Source: MED-G20 sp038108155 (GTDB taxonomy: Bacteria; Bacteroidota; Bacteroidia; Flavobacteriales_D; Parvicellaceae). From it: a stretch of DNA of 64,000 nt. Location: NCBI GenBank assembly GCA_038108155.1, contig JAYNHP010000001.1, positions 62,001-126,000 of the forward strand, read 5' to 3'. This document shows, piece after piece, positions 16,237 through 24,497 of this stretch. The notes below the pieces were generated by a model. That model did no database searches and was not told the DNA's origin. It saw only the letters and a program-made list of their open reading frames with translations. Every line of letters starts with the position of its first letter. The stretch's first letter is position 1. The position numbers and the translations under genes were made by a program.

Positions 16237-17079
16237 ATGCTCATAAACTTGAGAAGTTCGGTTTTCTTTGTTTTTGTTTTTTTAACTACAATATCCTCCT
16301 GTAGAAAAAAAGGTTGTACAGATCCTATTAGCTTGGCTTACGATATTGAGGCTAGAAAAGATGACGGAAGTTGTACCTATCCCGAAAACGATAGAAAAAC
16401 TCTTATATACTATTCAACTGGAATATGGTGTCAATATTGTGGAGATATAGGGAAATCTTTTGTAGATGATATTTCATCTAATTATCCCGATGTTCAAATT
16501 ATTAGCTTGCACAAAAATGACGAACTCACTTCAAATGTAAGTTCATTAACTCAGTCCTATTTAGATTCTGTTAATGGGTTATTAGGCTGTCCTTATTTTT
16601 ATTCAGGACTAAATAGTGTAATTAGTCCATCAAATAGTCCAAATAATTACAGTCAGCTAGCTAGTGCTATTGAAGATAATTTAAATTTATTCTCAGAAAT
16701 AAATATGGACTTAGAATATTCTATAAATGGGAATAGAATGAATATTAAAGTACAATCTAAATTGTCTAGCGAAAACCCAAATGATAATTATTATTTATCT
16801 GTTTATATTTTAGAAGATGGTGTTGTGAAAGAACAAAACGTTGCTGGTAATTATAATCAAAATTTTATTCACAATAATGTACTGAGAAAAGAAGCATCAG
16901 ATAATATAAATGTTTTTGGCTCATCATTAAATTTTGATGTAAATGGGAATGATTTAACTTCATTTTATGATGTTCCTCTGGATTCTACCGGGGCGTGGAA
17001 TTATAGCAATTTGTATGTTGTCGCTGTTGCCTGGCAAGAAAATGCATCTGACTACAGATTTGTGAATTTAGCTAGATGA
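16237..17079 (+). CDS. Omp28-related lipoprotein, tandem paralog with CQYC motif
   Basis: A 280-residue paralog of the preceding gene. It has a lipobox (SSC, C22), the same GCTDPISLAYDIEA and DDGSCTYPEN module, and a thioredoxin-like site reading IWCQYCGDIG (C65-C68), so the CxxC is kept but the middle residues changed from PP to QY. Both proteins end in a matching FxNLAR. I start it at the ATG at 16237, one codon after a possible TTG. The N-terminal module is nearly identical between copies while the rest has diverged strongly. This suggests an old duplication with the anchor module under constraint or gene conversion. Confidence 0.76.
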   Translation: MLINLRSSVFFVFVFLTTISSCRKKGCTDPISLAYDIEARKDDGSCTYPENDRKTLIYYSTGIWCQYCGDIGKSFVDDISSNYPDVQIISLHKNDELTSNVSSLTQSYLDSVNGLLGCPYFYSGLNSVISPSNSPNNYSQLASAIEDNLNLFSEINMDLEYSINGNRMNIKVQSKLSSENPNDNYYLSVYILEDGVVKEQNVAGNYNQNFIHNNVLRKEASDNINVFGSSLNFDVNGNDLTSFYDVPLDSTGAWNYSNLYVVAVAWQENASDYRFVNLAR

Positions 17080-17085
17080 AATTTT

Positions 17086-18129
17086 TTATAAAATGACCTT
17101 TTTAAAAGCAGCTTCAAGTAGCTTTTTTTTTGTTTCAGATTTTGGTTGGATAAAATTAAACCTTGCTTTTTTAAGGTCGATTTTTCCTTGCTTTTGGTAG
17201 TAAATTGAATGTGTTTTAAGATGGTAATTGGCTAAATACTCTTGTTCTGTTTGCCCTGGTGTAGGTATGAAAAGAACTTTTTTTTGCATAATATAAAGAT
17301 CCATTATACTGCTGTATCCAGACCTACATATAACAAGCTCAGATATGGTTATTAATTCTTTAAAAGCAGTTGTTTCTAAATGTGGGTAAAAAGAAATCTT
17401 CCCAGATGATATTTCTTTTGTGTTTGTTTGTCCATTTATTATTGCGCAATGTTTATTAGTTTTAAGGAAACAATTTTGAATTTCATCTTCAAACATACTT
17501 CTTTGTGGTTCCGGTCCAGAGATAATTGCTAAATATTTGTATTTATACTTTTTAGTTTTATTCACAGTTGTTTTAAACCTACTTAGTGGTCCAATAAAGG
17601 TTTTTTCTAAACTAGATTGAGATAGTTTGCCTGACAATAAAGAGTTTTTAAAATCAGGAACCCAACAGTAGTCAAACTTTTGAATAAATAGTATATTTAT
17701 AAGGTTAACAATCTTCATTAAAAGTATGGGACCATTAATTTTAAGTTGGTGAGTTATATATATGTTTATTGTTTTACTACTCCTAAAACCAAATCTATTG
17801 TCTGAAATAATTATATCCACATTTTGCTCAAGACTTATTTTCTCCGCTATCTTTCTCTCACTATATATAGTTTTTATAAATTTTGGAATTTGTTTTATTA
17901 ACACCCATTTTTGGTTTTCGTTTTTACTGTAATAAGGTTTGTAGCCTTGAATTTCAATATGTTTAATTTTTGAAAATTCTTTTTTATAAATATTGTAGGA
18001 TATTTTATTTCCACATGTTATTACTTCATGACCTCTTTCTTGCAGAATTTTTATAATGGGAATGGTTCTAGATATATGACCTAAACCCCAGTCTAGAGGA
18101 GCAATTAATATTTTTTTTTTCTTCTTCAG
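17086..18129 (-). CDS. MurG-like glycosyltransferase-fold protein, probable CTG start
   Basis: A GT-B fold protein of about 347 residues. From 18120 downward the frame encodes KILIAPLDWGLGHISRTIP, the N-terminal motif of this family, so a start at the GTG at 17904 would lose the first 75 residues. In frame and upstream of the motif there is no ATG, GTG or TTG before a stop. The only near-cognate codon is CTG at 18129-18127, which overlaps the engB stop as CTGA. The C-terminal half has ISGPEPQRSMFE, VICRSGYSSIMDLY and FIPTPGQTEQEYLA, the nucleotide-sugar region. Donor and acceptor are unknown. An indel in the 10-A run at 18111-18120 is an alternative explanation. Confidence 0.75.
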   Translation of the reverse strand: MKKKKKILIAPLDWGLGHISRTIPIIKILQERGHEVITCGNKISYNIYKKEFSKIKHIEIQGYKPYYSKNENQKWVLIKQIPKFIKTIYSERKIAEKISLEQNVDIIISDNRFGFRSSKTINIYITHQLKINGPILLMKIVNLINILFIQKFDYCWVPDFKNSLLSGKLSQSSLEKTFIGPLSRFKTTVNKTKKYKYKYLAIISGPEPQRSMFEDEIQNCFLKTNKHCAIINGQTNTKEISSGKISFYPHLETTAFKELITISELVICRSGYSSIMDLYIMQKKVLFIPTPGQTEQEYLANYHLKTHSIYYQKQGKIDLKKARFNFIQPKSETKKKLLEAAFKKVIL

Positions 18130-18728
18130 GATTTAAATAGAATATTGTGTTCGTTAATAAATTCCTTAATATCTTCAAGTCCTGTTTTTTTTGTTGAAGA
18201 AGTTGTAAAATTTACTGGAAAGGATTCCCATTCTTTTAATAAGAAGTTTTTATAATTATTTGTGTTTTCTACAATCTCAACTTTCTTAAGTTTATCTGCT
18301 TTGGTAAAGCATATTACAAACGGTATTTTTTTTACTGCACAATACTCCATAAATTCAAGATCAATTCTTTGAGGAGGTACTCTAAGATCAATTAACATAA
18401 ATAGGCAAACCAAGTTTTTTCTGTTTTCTAAATACTTGAGTGTAAAGCTTTGAAATTCTTCTCTTATTTTTTTTGAAATTTTAGCATATCCATATCCGGG
18501 TAAATCAGCCAGATAGAAGTTATTATTTATCAAGAAATGGTTGATTAATTGTGTTTTTCCTGGCTTTCCGGATGTTTTTGCTAGTTTTTTACTATTTGTA
18601 AGTGCATTTATTAACGAGGATTTTCCAACATTGGATCTTCCAATAAATGCATATTCTGGTAGATTTGGTTTTGGACATTTTTTCCAGTCAGAATTACTAC
18701 ACAGGAAATTAGATTTATTAATTTCCAT
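18126..18728 (-). CDS. engB: Ribosome biogenesis GTPase EngB/YsxC/YihA
   Basis: A 200-residue single-domain GTPase. G1 is GRSNVGKS (30-37), followed by the switch region GKTQLINHF, G3 in DLPGYGYAKI and G4 in CFTKADKL, with the G5-like TTSSTKKTGLEDI near the end. It assists late large-subunit ribosome assembly and is normally essential. It lies between the glsB-like acyltransferase gene (5 bases away) and the glycosyltransferase gene, whose start probably overlaps its stop. Length and motifs match the family fully. Confidence 0.94.
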   Translation of the reverse strand: MEINKSNFLCSNSDWKKCPKPNLPEYAFIGRSNVGKSSLINALTNSKKLAKTSGKPGKTQLINHFLINNNFYLADLPGYGYAKISKKIREEFQSFTLKYLENRKNLVCLFMLIDLRVPPQRIDLEFMEYCAVKKIPFVICFTKADKLKKVEIVENTNNYKNFLLKEWESFPVNFTTSSTKKTGLEDIKEFINEHNILFKS

Positions 18729-18733
18729 ATTTG

Positions 18734-19666
18734 TTATTTTAATTTTTTATAAGTCTTTATGTGTCTGTCCTTCTTCTCTGGATAAATATCATCAATTGAT
18801 ATAAGAATTCCAGTTTCTTCTACATCTCCAAATTTTGAATTCATTGCTGTTCCAAATGTTTTCATAGAAGATGAAAGATTCATATATGCAGCAATTAAAG
18901 GGGGTAAAGAGCAATTTAATTCTTTGAGCTTTTTTGTCAATATCTTATAGGATTCCTTATAGTCTAATTCTTTTATTTGTTCAATAAAATAGTTTATATC
19001 GTGGTTTAATTCTAATGGTTGTTTTGCGGATATCCATTGATCTTTGTCTTTGAAAAAGTGGTTCATAAAACCTAGTATTAAATCTCTTCCTTTTTTATCA
19101 AAATCTAAATACATGGTTACTTTCCCAAAAAAATATTTTATTTCTGGATGGTCTACTACCAAAGCCCCTAGTCCGTCCCATAAGTTATCAAGAGAAAATA
19201 TGGCTTTTCTGTTTCCAGAACTTGGCTGGTATTCAGGTTGAACAAATGATCTGCCTAATTCAATTGTTAATCCCAGTATTTTGGAGTAGAAATCACTGCT
19301 AAAATCAAATAAATTATTGGTAGCTGTATTATTGTACTTTGAAGAATTAATAACATCATTTCCTAGCATAAATCTGTATCCTCCTATGATCTTTTTTTCT
19401 TCAGGGTCCCAAACTATAAGTTGTTTGTAATAAGCTTCTTCTCTAGTATCAAATTCATCTAAATCATATGATTTTCCTGTCCCCCCACCTGCATTTCTAA
19501 AACTAATTTCTCTAAGTCTGCCAATCTCCAAAGTCGTATTTGGTTGGTTGTGGTAATCTACTATGTATATATCATGATTACAATAATTGGTTTTTCTTAC
19601 AAAAGTGTCTTTGTTTATTTCTTGTTCAAGAACAGAAGTTGATATAGGATTAATAATTTTTTTCAT
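18734..19666 (-). CDS. N-acyltransferase of aminolipid synthesis (GlsB/OlsB-like GNAT)
   Basis: A 310-residue protein of the hemolysin/OlsB-type GNAT family. Visible features are REISFRNAGGGTGKSYDLDEFD, the strand IIGGYRFMLG, and LELGRSFV-like ITIELGRSFVQPEYQ (here LTIELGRSFVQPEY), all characteristic of acyl-ACP-dependent N-acyltransferases that load an acyl chain onto an amino acid. It overlaps the PlsC-like gene upstream by 17 bases. In Bacteroides the pair glsB (N-acyl) and glsA (O-acyl) makes glycine lipids; the same order and overlap suggest an equivalent amino-acid lipid here. The head group cannot be read from sequence. Confidence 0.8.
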   Translation of the reverse strand: MKKIINPISTSVLEQEINKDTFVRKTNYCNHDIYIVDYHNQPNTTLEIGRLREISFRNAGGGTGKSYDLDEFDTREEAYYKQLIVWDPEEKKIIGGYRFMLGNDVINSSKYNNTATNNLFDFSSDFYSKILGLTIELGRSFVQPEYQPSSGNRKAIFSLDNLWDGLGALVVDHPEIKYFFGKVTMYLDFDKKGRDLILGFMNHFFKDKDQWISAKQPLELNHDINYFIEQIKELDYKESYKILTKKLKELNCSLPPLIAAYMNLSSSMKTFGTAMNSKFGDVEETGILISIDDIYPEKKDRHIKTYKKLK

Positions 19667-20503
19667 TTTTTATTGATTCTATAAATTCAAGATTAATATT
19701 GTTTTTTATATTATATACATAATTTTTAATTACTTGGGCCCATTCTGAATCATTTTTTTTATTGTCCAGAAATTTTGGCTCTATGAGTTTGCCCATTGTT
19801 ATTTCAATAGTATTTCCTTTTTGTTTAAACATTTCATCTACAAGAAAAAACATTTCAAGATTTATTTTTATGCCTAATAAGCTTCTCCATTTAGCAATTT
19901 TATAAAACCTATTTGAGTTTTGCCCACTAATATAAATTGGATAAATTGGTTTGTTGTATTTTTTGGCTTTTGTTACAAACGTTTTTCTCCACTCTAGATC
20001 TTGTACAATTCCCCTTTTTCTTCTCGAAACTAATCCAGATGGAAAAATCACAATACATTTATCAGATGCAAATAATTCTTCAAGTCTTAAAATATTTTCT
20101 CTTGAGTTTAAACCATGCTTATTAATAGGTATAAAGTAAGGCNNNNNNNNNNAAGAATATCATTTACTAAAAACTTAATGTCTTTTCTGTATTTTCCTAT
20201 TTCATTAATAAGTGCTAGTCCATCTAGACCTCCAAGTGGGTGATTTGCTACTATAACAACCCCTCTTTTTCTTGGAATTTTCTCTAGCCCATAATTACTT
20301 GACATTACTTGAAGTTCCTTTAAGCCACCACTTATAAAATCAAGCTGTTCTTTTCCATATAAATTTTTAAGAATATTATTTATGTCACTCTCATGAAGTA
20401 AGGATTTGATTTTTCTTAACAAAAACTTTGGCATTAGCTTAAAAAACCTAGGACTTTTTTCTTCGATTACTTTACCTATGTCAACTTTTTTTTGAACACT
20501 CAT
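19650..20503 (-). CDS. O-acyltransferase (PlsC superfamily, GlsA-like), interrupted by an assembly gap
   Basis: A lysophospholipid-acyltransferase-type protein read on both sides of ten Ns at 20143-20152. The N-terminal part (from ATG 20503) holds the acceptor-binding motif VANHPLGGLDG (H88 and D94). After the gap the frame resumes with YFIPINKHGLNSRENI and the second motif IVIFPSGLVSRRKRG. The two halves are not in one frame across ten bases, so the true gap length should be 2 modulo 3 and the Ns are a placeholder. With the downstream GNAT gene it forms a GlsA-GlsB-like pair for amino-acid lipids of the membrane. An upstream TTG (20509) is an alternative start. Confidence 0.8.
20143..20152. 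other. Assembly gap (10 Ns)
   Basis: Ten unresolved bases lie inside the PlsC-like acyltransferase gene. The reading frames before and after do not match at this length, so the run marks a join of unknown size rather than ten real positions. Confidence 0.95.
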
Positions 20504-20570
20504 CCTCAAAATATTATTTCATTTTAAAGTTAGCAAATTGTTGATAGACTATCGTTAAAAAAAATTAATA

Positions 20571-20586
20571 CCCACATTTTACCACC
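20571..20586 (-). promoter_or_regulatory. Candidate MraZ box facing the glsA operon
   Basis: On the minus strand this reads GGTGG-TAAAAT-GTGGG, so two GTGG units recur with a 10-base period, as in MraZ operators (GTGGG repeats spaced by five). It lies 68 bases before the acyltransferase start, and a possible -7 box TAACTTTA (minus strand, 20532-20525) sits between. One of the two units is imperfect. Confidence 0.45.
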
Positions 20587-20657
20587 TACATTTTAAAACT
20601 TTTAACAGATTAAAATTCAATTATATTGAAACATATTTTGTAATTAATCGTAAAAAG

Positions 20658-20666
20658 TTATCCACA
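20658..20666 (+). promoter_or_regulatory. Perfect DnaA-box sequence
   Basis: TTATCCACA is identical to the DnaA-box consensus and lies 11 bases before the forward MraZ box, in the divergent spacer that drives the division cluster. It could be a DnaA regulatory site or chance. There is only one box and no dnaA or dnaN nearby, so it is not an origin. Confidence 0.4.
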
Positions 20667-20677
20667 AAGTTATATAA

Positions 20678-20692
20678 GTGGGAAAAAGTGGG
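20678..20692 (+). promoter_or_regulatory. MraZ box upstream of mraZ
   Basis: GTGGG-AAAAA-GTGGG is a direct repeat with an exact 10-base period, 30 bases before the mraZ start. MraZ is known to bind such GTGGG repeats upstream of its own gene and to regulate the dcw cluster, so autoregulation is likely. Only two clear repeats are seen rather than three or four. Confidence 0.7.
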
Positions 20693-20721
20693 TAAATTAT
20701 TATTAGATTTACATTTAAAAT

Positions 20722-21189
20722 TTGAGTCAATTGTCAGGATTTATAGGAGAATACTATTGTAAGCTAGATGTTAAAGGAAGAATGTTAATTCCTTCTGACG
20801 TTAGAAAACAATTATCTCCTATTGATCAAGAACAGTTTGTTATTTCAAGAGGAGTTGATGACTGCCTTTCCATGTATACCTCTTCGGAGTGGTCGGTGGT
20901 TATGAGCAAATTGAGAAAGCTCAATAGGTTTAAATCTAAGGATAGGAAATTTGCTCGTATGTTTCAAAAAGGTGCTACTAAAATTACTGTTGATAGTAAT
21001 GGTAGGCTGCTGCTTCCTAAAGGTTTACTAGGTTGGGCTGGGATTAAAAAAGAACTAGTTATTGTTGCAAATGTTGATTTGTGGGAATTATGGGATAAAA
21101 AGACCTATGAATCCATGATGAAAGATGACTGGGAAGGTTTTGATCAATTGGCTCACGAAGTTATGGGGGAGTCAGCGGATGAAAGTTGA
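20722..21189 (+). CDS. mraZ: Division/cell wall cluster transcriptional regulator MraZ
   Basis: A 155-residue protein with the two AbrB-like halves of MraZ: GEYYCKLDVKGRMLIPSDVR near the start and a second copy around ITVDSNGRLLLPKGLLGWAG. The start is TTG (at 20722, or nine bases later at 20731); no ATG is available before the first motif. It forms ring-shaped oligomers that bind GTGGG repeats, and a matching repeat lies 30 bases upstream. It is first in the dcw operon and overlaps rsmH by 11 bases. The length is normal. Confidence 0.93.
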   Translation: MSQLSGFIGEYYCKLDVKGRMLIPSDVRKQLSPIDQEQFVISRGVDDCLSMYTSSEWSVVMSKLRKLNRFKSKDRKFARMFQKGATKITVDSNGRLLLPKGLLGWAGIKKELVIVANVDLWELWDKKTYESMMKDDWEGFDQLAHEVMGESADES

Positions 21190-22093
21190 TCAATATCATA
21201 TACCAGTTCTTTTAAACGAAGCCACTCAGGCTTTAATCTCTGATCTTTCTGGTTTTTATGTTGATGTCACTTTTGGTGGAGGAGGTCATTCTAGGGCAAT
21301 TCTTGATAAGATTGATAATGGAAAGCTATTGGCTTTTGACCAAGATTCTGACGCTTCTGTAAATCATATAACTGATGATAGATTTTCATTGGTTAGACAA
21401 AACTTTAGAAATATTCAAAATGTATTGGAAGCTTTTGGTCATGGTGTCCCGGTTGGCATCCTAGCAGATTTAGGGGTTTCTTCATTTCAGTTTGATAATC
21501 CGGAGAGAGGGTTCTCTTTTCGATTTGATCAAAGATTAGATATGAGAATGAATAAAGATGCAGTACTCGATGCATGTGATTTACTAAACACTTATGATGA
21601 AGGCCAGCTTGAAAAAATTTTCTCTCAGTTCGGTGATTTTAAGGCTGTAGAGTCTAAAAGGATTTCATCAAATATCATAGAGGCAAGAGCTAATAACAAA
21701 TTAACTACCACTCAAGATTTAGTTTCATGTATTGAGTTTTTAGTGCCTCAGAAAGTAAAAAATCAATTTTTAGCAAGAGTTTTTCAGTCCATAAGGATTG
21801 AAGTTAATCAGGAATTAAATGCCTTAGTTGAGTTTTTAAATCAGTTGCCAGAAGTTCTAAAAAATGAAGGAGTCGTTTCAATCATTACTTACCATTCCTT
21901 AGAGGATAGACTGGTTAAAAACTTCTTCAAAACAGGCAATTGTAATGGGGATTTAGAAAAAGATTTTTTTGGAAATATTTCTAAGCCGTTTGATTTGGTG
22001 AATAAAAAACCCATTGTTCCCGGTGATGCTGAAATAAAATTAAATCCAAGAGCTAGAAGTGCAAAATTAAGAATTGCAAAAAAAAGAAAATGA
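21179..22093 (+). CDS. rsmH: 16S rRNA (cytosine-1402-N4)-methyltransferase RsmH
   Basis: A 304-residue SAM-dependent methyltransferase. I start it at MKVDQYHIPVLLNEA, the usual N-terminus; the frame extends upstream only within mraZ. The SAM site is YVDVTFGGGGHSRAIL, with LADLGVSSFQFDNPERGFSF and later IITYHSLEDRLVKNFF, both typical of MraW/RsmH. It methylates C1402 of 16S rRNA. The four-base overlap with ftsL and the mraZ overlap fix it in the dcw operon. Confidence 0.95.
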   Translation: MKVDQYHIPVLLNEATQALISDLSGFYVDVTFGGGGHSRAILDKIDNGKLLAFDQDSDASVNHITDDRFSLVRQNFRNIQNVLEAFGHGVPVGILADLGVSSFQFDNPERGFSFRFDQRLDMRMNKDAVLDACDLLNTYDEGQLEKIFSQFGDFKAVESKRISSNIIEARANNKLTTTQDLVSCIEFLVPQKVKNQFLARVFQSIRIEVNQELNALVEFLNQLPEVLKNEGVVSIITYHSLEDRLVKNFFKTGNCNGDLEKDFFGNISKPFDLVNKKPIVPGDAEIKLNPRARSAKLRIAKKRK

Positions 22094-22407
22094 CAGTTTT
22101 TAAAGAAATATTTTCTGGAGATCTTTTCAAAAAAGGAATGGTGATTAACAATACTCCTTTTTTGGTTTATGTAACATTTTTAATGGTTCTCTATGTTGCT
22201 TATGGATACCATGTAGATGGAGTAGTCTTAGAGATTTCTAAAAAAAGTAAGACTGGGGAAAAGTTATACTCTGAGTTACAATCTGCCTTGGAGTTATACG
22301 ATAAGGAAAGTCTTCAAAGCAAGGTAGTAAAAGAGACTGAAAAATGGGGTTTATATGAGTCAGTAGATCCACCTCTAATTATTCACAATAAGAATTCTGA
22401 AAAATGA
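22090..22407 (+). CDS. ftsL: FtsL-like cell division protein
   Basis: A 105-residue bitopic protein. A short cytoplasmic part is followed by one membrane helix (about 22-42, PFLVYVTFLMVLYVAYGYHV) and a periplasmic helical region with a heptad-like pattern (KTGEKLYSELQSALELYDKESLQ). Its position between rsmH and ftsI, with four-base overlaps on both sides, is that of FtsL. Sequence conservation in this family is low, so the call rests on topology and position. FtsL links FtsQ and FtsI/FtsW at the division site. Confidence 0.85.
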   Translation: MTVFKEIFSGDLFKKGMVINNTPFLVYVTFLMVLYVAYGYHVDGVVLEISKKSKTGEKLYSELQSALELYDKESLQSKVVKETEKWGLYESVDPPLIIHNKNSEK

Positions 22408-24497
22408 AAAATAGAGAATCTTTAATAAGGCTTTATTCAGTTTATTTTCTTGTCCTTTTTATGGGTTTAGGTATAGTTGTTCAAATATTTTATCTGCAAA
22501 TTTTCAAAGGTGAACAGTTAAAATCTGACGCTAACAAACAAATTTTTATTTCTAAAAAGGTATTAGCTCCAAGAGGAAATATTTATGCTTCAAATGAGCA
22601 AAAGACATCCTTAGCCCTTTCTGTTCCAAGGTATAAGGTTTTTGTTGACTTGGTTACCATCCGTGAGCAGGATTTTATGGAAAACATTTCTGATCTGTCA
22701 GACTCTTTAAGTGTGCTTTTAGCAAGAAAAACTTCTAACGAGTGGAAATCTGAATTAGAGGGCCAAAGGCTTGACAGTAACCGATACTTTTTTATTGCAA
22801 GAGGTTTAAGAAATGATCAAATAGAACGGCTAAGAAAGTTTCCCATTTTTAATTTAGGAAAATATAGGGGAGGGTGTATTATTTTAAAATCAAACCAAAG
22901 AGTAAAACCCTATGGAATGCTTGCTAATAGAACGGTGGGATACGCGGTAGAAAATGATGGAAAAAAATCAATTTTAGTTGGTATTGAAGGTGCATTTAAT
23001 GAGTATCTGAAAGGTCAGAATGGTCAGATGCTGATGGAGAAAATAAGGGGAAATGAATGGAAACCAGTGGATGACGAATTATCTATTGAACCTGTCCCTG
23101 GAAGCGATGTTTATACTTCCATTGATGTAAATATTCAGGATGTAGCAGAATCTGCATTATTAAAACAATTAAGAGACCAAAAGGCTCAGAAGGGATGCGC
23201 TGTTTTGATGGAAGTTAAAACAGGATTTATTAAAGCTATCGCTAACCTTTCATTTGACCCTAAGACTGAAACTTATTTTGAAGCCCAAAACCACGCAGTA
23301 GGCTTAGCTTCTGAGCCAGGTTCAACATTTAAACTTGCTTCACTTTTGGTTGCTTTAGAACAGGGAAAGGTTGAAATTACCGACTCAGTAGATATGACAG
23401 GCAGATATGAATTCTATGACAATTACCTTACTGATGGTGGTAAAATTTATGGAAGGAATACGGTTAAGGATGCATTTGAAAAATCATCTAATGTAATAAG
23501 CCAAATTATTTATGATAATTATAAAACAGAGCCTCAGGAATTTATTGATGGATTAAAAGAAATAGGAATTCATCAAAAACTTGGTTTGTCAATACTTGGT
23601 GAAGGAGTACCACTAATTAAAGAATCTTCAGATCCAACTTTTACTGGAATTACTCTTCCTTGGATGTCTATTGGCTATGAATTGAAAATGACTCCTCTTC
23701 AGACATTGGCTTTGTATAATGCAGTAGCAAATGAAGGAACTTTACTTCAGCCTCAATTCGTGAAATATATTAAAAAGGGGAGCGATATTCAAAAAGAATA
23801 TAAGCCTAGAATTTTAAACGCATCTATTTGTTCTAAATCTACACTTAGGGATTTGAAGTTAATGCTTGAAGGAGTTGTTGAAAGAGGTACCGCAAAAAAC
23901 ATAAAAGCTAGAGGTTTTTCAATTGCAGGAAAAACAGGCACATCAAAAATTGCTCAAGGCTCTAAGGGATATGGAAATAAATACCAGGCTTCTTTTTGTG
24001 GATATTTTCCATCTAAAGACCCGGTTTATAGCTGCATTGTAGTTGTTCAAGGCCCAACTAAAAATATTTTTGGGTCTGTTGTTTCTGGTACTGTATTTAA
24101 GGAGATTGCGGATAAGGTCTACGCTCAAGAATTTCAAAATGAAAACATTGTTTTAAAAGACACTCTAAACCGATACCCTTATTCAAGAAGTGGTGACAAG
24201 ATGTCTTTTTTAGTTGCTTCTGAAAACATGAGAATACCAGTTGAAGATTTAACAAATGAGTCTAACGAGTGGATATCTACAAGGACAGGAAAAGATGCCA
24301 TTAAAATAATCCATAAAAAGACGCAAAAAGGATTGGTTCCTAACGTAGTTGGTATGGGATTGATAGATGCTACCTATATGTTGGAAAAGCATGGATTGTT
24401 TGTCCAGCCAGTTGGGTCTGGAATAGTAAGAGAACAATCTATTAAAGCTGGTTTAAGAATTAATAAAGGTCAAAAGATCATTTTACAATTGGGATGA
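22404..24497 (+). CDS. ftsI: Division transpeptidase FtsI/PBP with C-terminal PASTA domain
   Basis: A 697-residue class B penicillin-binding protein. It has one membrane helix (about 10-31), a dimerisation domain, and a transpeptidase domain with the SxxK serine at S307 (GSTFK), SxN at S361-N363 (KSSNV) and KTG at 510-512 (AGKTGTS). The last 60 residues form a PASTA domain (LVPNVVGMGLIDATYMLEKHG), common in Bacteroidota FtsI. It crosslinks septal peptidoglycan together with FtsW. It overlaps ftsL and murE by four bases each. Confidence 0.94.
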   Translation: MKNRESLIRLYSVYFLVLFMGLGIVVQIFYLQIFKGEQLKSDANKQIFISKKVLAPRGNIYASNEQKTSLALSVPRYKVFVDLVTIREQDFMENISDLSDSLSVLLARKTSNEWKSELEGQRLDSNRYFFIARGLRNDQIERLRKFPIFNLGKYRGGCIILKSNQRVKPYGMLANRTVGYAVENDGKKSILVGIEGAFNEYLKGQNGQMLMEKIRGNEWKPVDDELSIEPVPGSDVYTSIDVNIQDVAESALLKQLRDQKAQKGCAVLMEVKTGFIKAIANLSFDPKTETYFEAQNHAVGLASEPGSTFKLASLLVALEQGKVEITDSVDMTGRYEFYDNYLTDGGKIYGRNTVKDAFEKSSNVISQIIYDNYKTEPQEFIDGLKEIGIHQKLGLSILGEGVPLIKESSDPTFTGITLPWMSIGYELKMTPLQTLALYNAVANEGTLLQPQFVKYIKKGSDIQKEYKPRILNASICSKSTLRDLKLMLEGVVERGTAKNIKARGFSIAGKTGTSKIAQGSKGYGNKYQASFCGYFPSKDPVYSCIVVVQGPTKNIFGSVVSGTVFKEIADKVYAQEFQNENIVLKDTLNRYPYSRSGDKMSFLVASENMRIPVEDLTNESNEWISTRTGKDAIKIIHKKTQKGLVPNVVGMGLIDATYMLEKHGLFVQPVGSGIVREQSIKAGLRINKGQKIILQLG

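Noticed and set aside
20510..20721. A chromosomal replication origin
   Set aside because: There is one DnaA box only, and no dnaA, dnaN, box cluster or clear unwinding element beyond general AT-richness.
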